Positions 54,967 to 57,443 of a stretch of DNA of 57,443 nucleotides are shown one piece after another. Position numbers and translations under genes: made by a program. The stretch is from NCBI GenBank assembly GCA_012519835.1, contig JAAYPJ010000039.1, positions 1-57,443 on the forward strand. Direction: 5' to 3'. The stretch comes from Clostridiales bacterium (GTDB lineage: Bacteria; Bacillota; Clostridia; Peptostreptococcales; Natronincolaceae). The notes under the pieces were generated by a model, which saw only the letters and a list, made by a program, of their open reading frames with translations, was not told the origin of the DNA and searched no databases. Positions within the stretch are counted from its first letter, which is position 1. Every line of letters begins with the position of its first letter.

Positions 54967-57443
54967 ATGTGGCCAAGGGCTAAAGACAGTATGCTGGACC
55001 ATGGGGAAGAAACGAACGTGTTATATAGAACGAAAAAAAAGGCTAATGTAAAAAATTTTCTTTTGAGCAGGTTAGATGAAAGTTTTAAAGATATAGAAAA
55101 CGCTTATTTAAAATTTAACAAAGATTTAGCTGGAGGTAAGTCTTTACCTCAAGGTTCAGAGTGGATCCTGGATAATTTTTATTTAATCGAGTTAATTTAT
55201 AAGGAATTAAAAATCGATCTAAAAAAAGAAGAAAATGTTATATTAAACATAATAGAAACCCATTCTTTGAAGGGTTACCCCAGAATATACGCTCTGGCCT
55301 TAGAGCTAATATATCATTCATCAGGAAATGTTTCGGAAGAAATCCTGATAGAATTTGTGAATGATTTCCAGAAGGAGGAAATACTGACCCTGGAAGAAAT
55401 AGCCAGATTTTATACTGTTCTTACATTAGGGTTGATGGAATACATCAGAAATATTGTATTAAATCTTGTTAGAATAAGTAAGGGTTGGGAAGAAATGGAT
55501 AGCATTGATCTATCCATAGAAAAAAATCTCAAAGAGATTATAGAAAATATACATATTATGGATTCAACGAAGGTGGAAAGACTTATCAGGAGGATAAGGG
55601 AGGATAAATGTGAATTTCAGTTAGTATTAGAAACGATTGATAAAAGACTGAATTATGTGCACAAGAGCGTGAAGGAAGTATTAGAGAGGGAATACATGCT
55701 TCAATCCAGATATAAGGTGTCTCTGGGTTATGGAATAAATTCTATAAGAAACACCTCCGCCCTCAACTGGGAAAAGGTTTTCAAATCTATATCTTTAGTG
55801 GAAAGGGTATTTGGGGAGGACCCGCTAGGGGTATATGAAAATATGGAAAATCATTCGAAAAATTATTATAGACATGAAACCCAACGGCTAGCGGAAAAAT
55901 TTAAGGTACAAGAAATTTTTATATCCAAGAAAGCATTGGAATTTGCCGAAGAAGAGTGGGATAAAGGTAGCAGAGATAAAAGGGCCCACATAGGATATTA
56001 CTTAATAGACCGGGGAAAAGACAGATTACTTGATTATTTCGGGCATAACAGTAAAGATATCAATATTTGTCTGAGGAAATATGGTTACTATTATTTTCCT
56101 ATTATTTTGTTGTCTGTTTTATTAACATTTCTTTTCAGCAGGTATGCCCATAATATGGGGAACTTATATTGGGGTATACTGGTATTTATAGTGACATTTA
56201 TTCCGCTGATGACCGTTTCAACGAACATACTGAATTATTTTTACTTCAGAAGGTTTAAACCAAATATATTGCCTAAGATTGATTATAAATATGATATTCC
56301 TGAAAAATATAGTACTTTTGTTGTTATTCCCACCCTGTTACCTGATGAGGACAGAGTAGAAGAATTGGCAAAAAATTTAGAGGTTTATTATCTATCCAAT
56401 AGGGGAGAAAACATCTACTTTGGGATAGTTGGGGATTTTAAGGATGGGGATCGGAAAGTTACAGAAAATGACGAAAAAATAACAAACAGGGGATTGGAGG
56501 TTATAGATAAATTAAACAAGAAGTACAGTCAGGAAAAGGACATTTTTTATTTCTTTCACAGGGAAAGGGTATATTCCGAAACCCAAGAAAAATGGATGGG
56601 TTGGGAAAGGAAAAGAGGGGCATTGATAGAATTTAACAAGTTATTACTGGGGGATAGGGAAACAACTTTTAATGTTATATCCGGAGATATTTCCAATATC
56701 AAAATTAAATATGTTATTACACTGGATGCAGACACTAAGTTACCCATTGATGGGGCAAAAAGATTAATAGGCACAATCTCCCATCCCCTAAATGTGGCTG
56801 TATTGAATGAAGAAAAAAATGTTGTAGAAGAGGGCTATGGAATTGTTCAACCCAGAATTTCGGTGGACATCGAAAGCAGCAACAAATCTTTGTTCACCAG
56901 AATATTTGCCGGTATGGGGGGCATAGATCCATACAGTACCGCAGTTTCGGATATATATCAGGATCTGTTTGGAGAGGGTATATTTACGGGTAAAGGTATA
57001 TATGACTTGGAAGTATTTCAGAAATGTTTAAAAAAAGAGATACCGGAAAATACCGTGCTGAGCCACGATCTTTTAGAAGGCAGTTATGTCAGGGTCGGTT
57101 TGGCTACAGATATAGAGCTGATAGATGGATATCCGGAAAAGTATAGCTCCTATATCATGAGACAACATAGATGGACCAGGGGGGACTGGCAGCTCATAGG
57201 GTGGCTTAAAAACGGATCACTTTCTTCCCTTTCTAAGTGGAAAATTACGGATAACATGAGAAGAAGCCTGGTCCCTGTATCTTTGTTTTTAATTTTACTT
57301 TTTGGTACAGTGTTTTTTCCCGGAAATGCCTTTGTTTGGATAGGAATTTCCCTCGTCACTATATTGTTGCCTATTATGATTATGGCCCTTGAATATATAC
57401 TGTATAAAAGATTCAGAATTCCAAAGATGAGACTGAACGGAAA
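54967..57443 (+). CDS. Cyclic beta-1,2-glucan synthase (NdvB-like), 3' end outside window
   Basis: At least 825 residues are encoded, with no stop before the window ends. A cytoplasmic N-terminal helical domain (to about 370) is followed by two membrane segments (about 375-420) and the family 84 glycosyltransferase domain: LDADTKLP near 587, GYGIVQPRIS, LSHDLLEG and QHRWTRGDWQ near 735. Membrane segments resume near 765. The remaining C-terminal GH94 phosphorylase-like domain should lie beyond 57443. The ATG at 54967 has GGAGTGGGG before it; an in-frame ATG at 54940 is also possible. Product would be cyclic glucan, exported across the membrane. Confidence 0.88.
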   Translation, partial: MWPRAKDSMLDHGEETNVLYRTKKKANVKNFLLSRLDESFKDIENAYLKFNKDLAGGKSLPQGSEWILDNFYLIELIYKELKIDLKKEENVILNIIETHSLKGYPRIYALALELIYHSSGNVSEEILIEFVNDFQKEEILTLEEIARFYTVLTLGLMEYIRNIVLNLVRISKGWEEMDSIDLSIEKNLKEIIENIHIMDSTKVERLIRRIREDKCEFQLVLETIDKRLNYVHKSVKEVLEREYMLQSRYKVSLGYGINSIRNTSALNWEKVFKSISLVERVFGEDPLGVYENMENHSKNYYRHETQRLAEKFKVQEIFISKKALEFAEEEWDKGSRDKRAHIGYYLIDRGKDRLLDYFGHNSKDINICLRKYGYYYFPIILLSVLLTFLFSRYAHNMGNLYWGILVFIVTFIPLMTVSTNILNYFYFRRFKPNILPKIDYKYDIPEKYSTFVVIPTLLPDEDRVEELAKNLEVYYLSNRGENIYFGIVGDFKDGDRKVTENDEKITNRGLEVIDKLNKKYSQEKDIFYFFHRERVYSETQEKWMGWERKRGALIEFNKLLLGDRETTFNVISGDISNIKIKYVITLDADTKLPIDGAKRLIGTISHPLNVAVLNEEKNVVEEGYGIVQPRISVDIESSNKSLFTRIFAGMGGIDPYSTAVSDIYQDLFGEGIFTGKGIYDLEVFQKCLKKEIPENTVLSHDLLEGSYVRVGLATDIELIDGYPEKYSSYIMRQHRWTRGDWQLIGWLKNGSLSSLSKWKITDNMRRSLVPVSLFLILLFGTVFFPGNAFVWIGISLVTILLPIMIMALEYILYKRFRIPKMRLNG

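Overview
The window is low-GC, densely packed chromosomal DNA from an anaerobic, spore-forming member of the Clostridia. Spore genes (an alpha/beta-type small acid-soluble protein, a SleB-type cortex hydrolase, a SpoIID/LytB-type amidase enhancer, a BofC-like protein), the SCIFF peptide with its radical SAM maturase, oxygen-independent HemZ, meso-diaminopimelate dehydrogenase and a selenocysteine tRNA all point that way. No genus can be named safely. There is no CRISPR array, phage, transposase or rRNA operon.

Layout. 1-3.1 kb: a cyclic-di-AMP (ydaO-type) riboswitch with its terminator stands before a two-gene operon of an opine-dehydrogenase-family enzyme and a fused B12-binding/glutamate-mutase-like protein. 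3.2-6.1 kb: an OmpR-type response regulator, a histidine kinase and a secreted small protein; the promoters of the regulator and of the secreted protein share the same direct-repeat operator. 6.1-8.7 kb: a lipoprotein, 3-methyladenine DNA glycosylase and a SleB-like hydrolase. 8.8-11.9 kb: a lysine riboswitch and asd-dapA-dapB. 12-14.7 kb: tRNA-Val, a ureohydrolase, tRNA-Sec and two spore genes. 14.8-26.5 kb: the conserved clostridial block ruvC-ruvA-ruvB, spoIID-like, queA, tgt, yajC, TIGR04086 membrane protein, scfA, scfB, secD, secF, interrupted by two copies of a non-coding repeat element. 26.7-39.1 kb: recJ, apt, relA, dtd, a metallo-hydrolase, hemZ, hisS, aspS, tcdA, rseC. 39.3-45.6 kb: glyA with a palindromic operator, an island of three unfamiliar genes that may concern the spore surface, rarA and ddh. 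45.8-51 kb: YeeE/YedE-TusA-YeeE/YedE transport genes, a LysR regulator, a Tat-type lipoprotein read through an in-frame UGA (predicted selenoprotein) and dihydrolipoamide dehydrogenase. 51.3-57.4 kb: a TYW1-like radical SAM protein, a nucleotidyltransferase/phosphomannomutase-like fusion and the first 2.5 kb of a cyclic beta-1,2-glucan synthase that runs off the window.

How the parts fit. Asd, DapA, DapB and, 33 kb away, Ddh give a complete short route from aspartyl phosphate to meso-diaminopimelate. The tRNA-Sec gene at 13.3 kb decodes UGA, and the UGA at 48,992 is followed by a hairpin that fits the bacterial SECIS rules; the neighbouring YeeE/YedE and TusA genes could supply sulfur or selenium. 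The most novel-looking unit is the c-di-AMP-controlled opine dehydrogenase/B12 mutase operon, which I read as a candidate osmolyte or amino-acid-derivative pathway. That function is inference.
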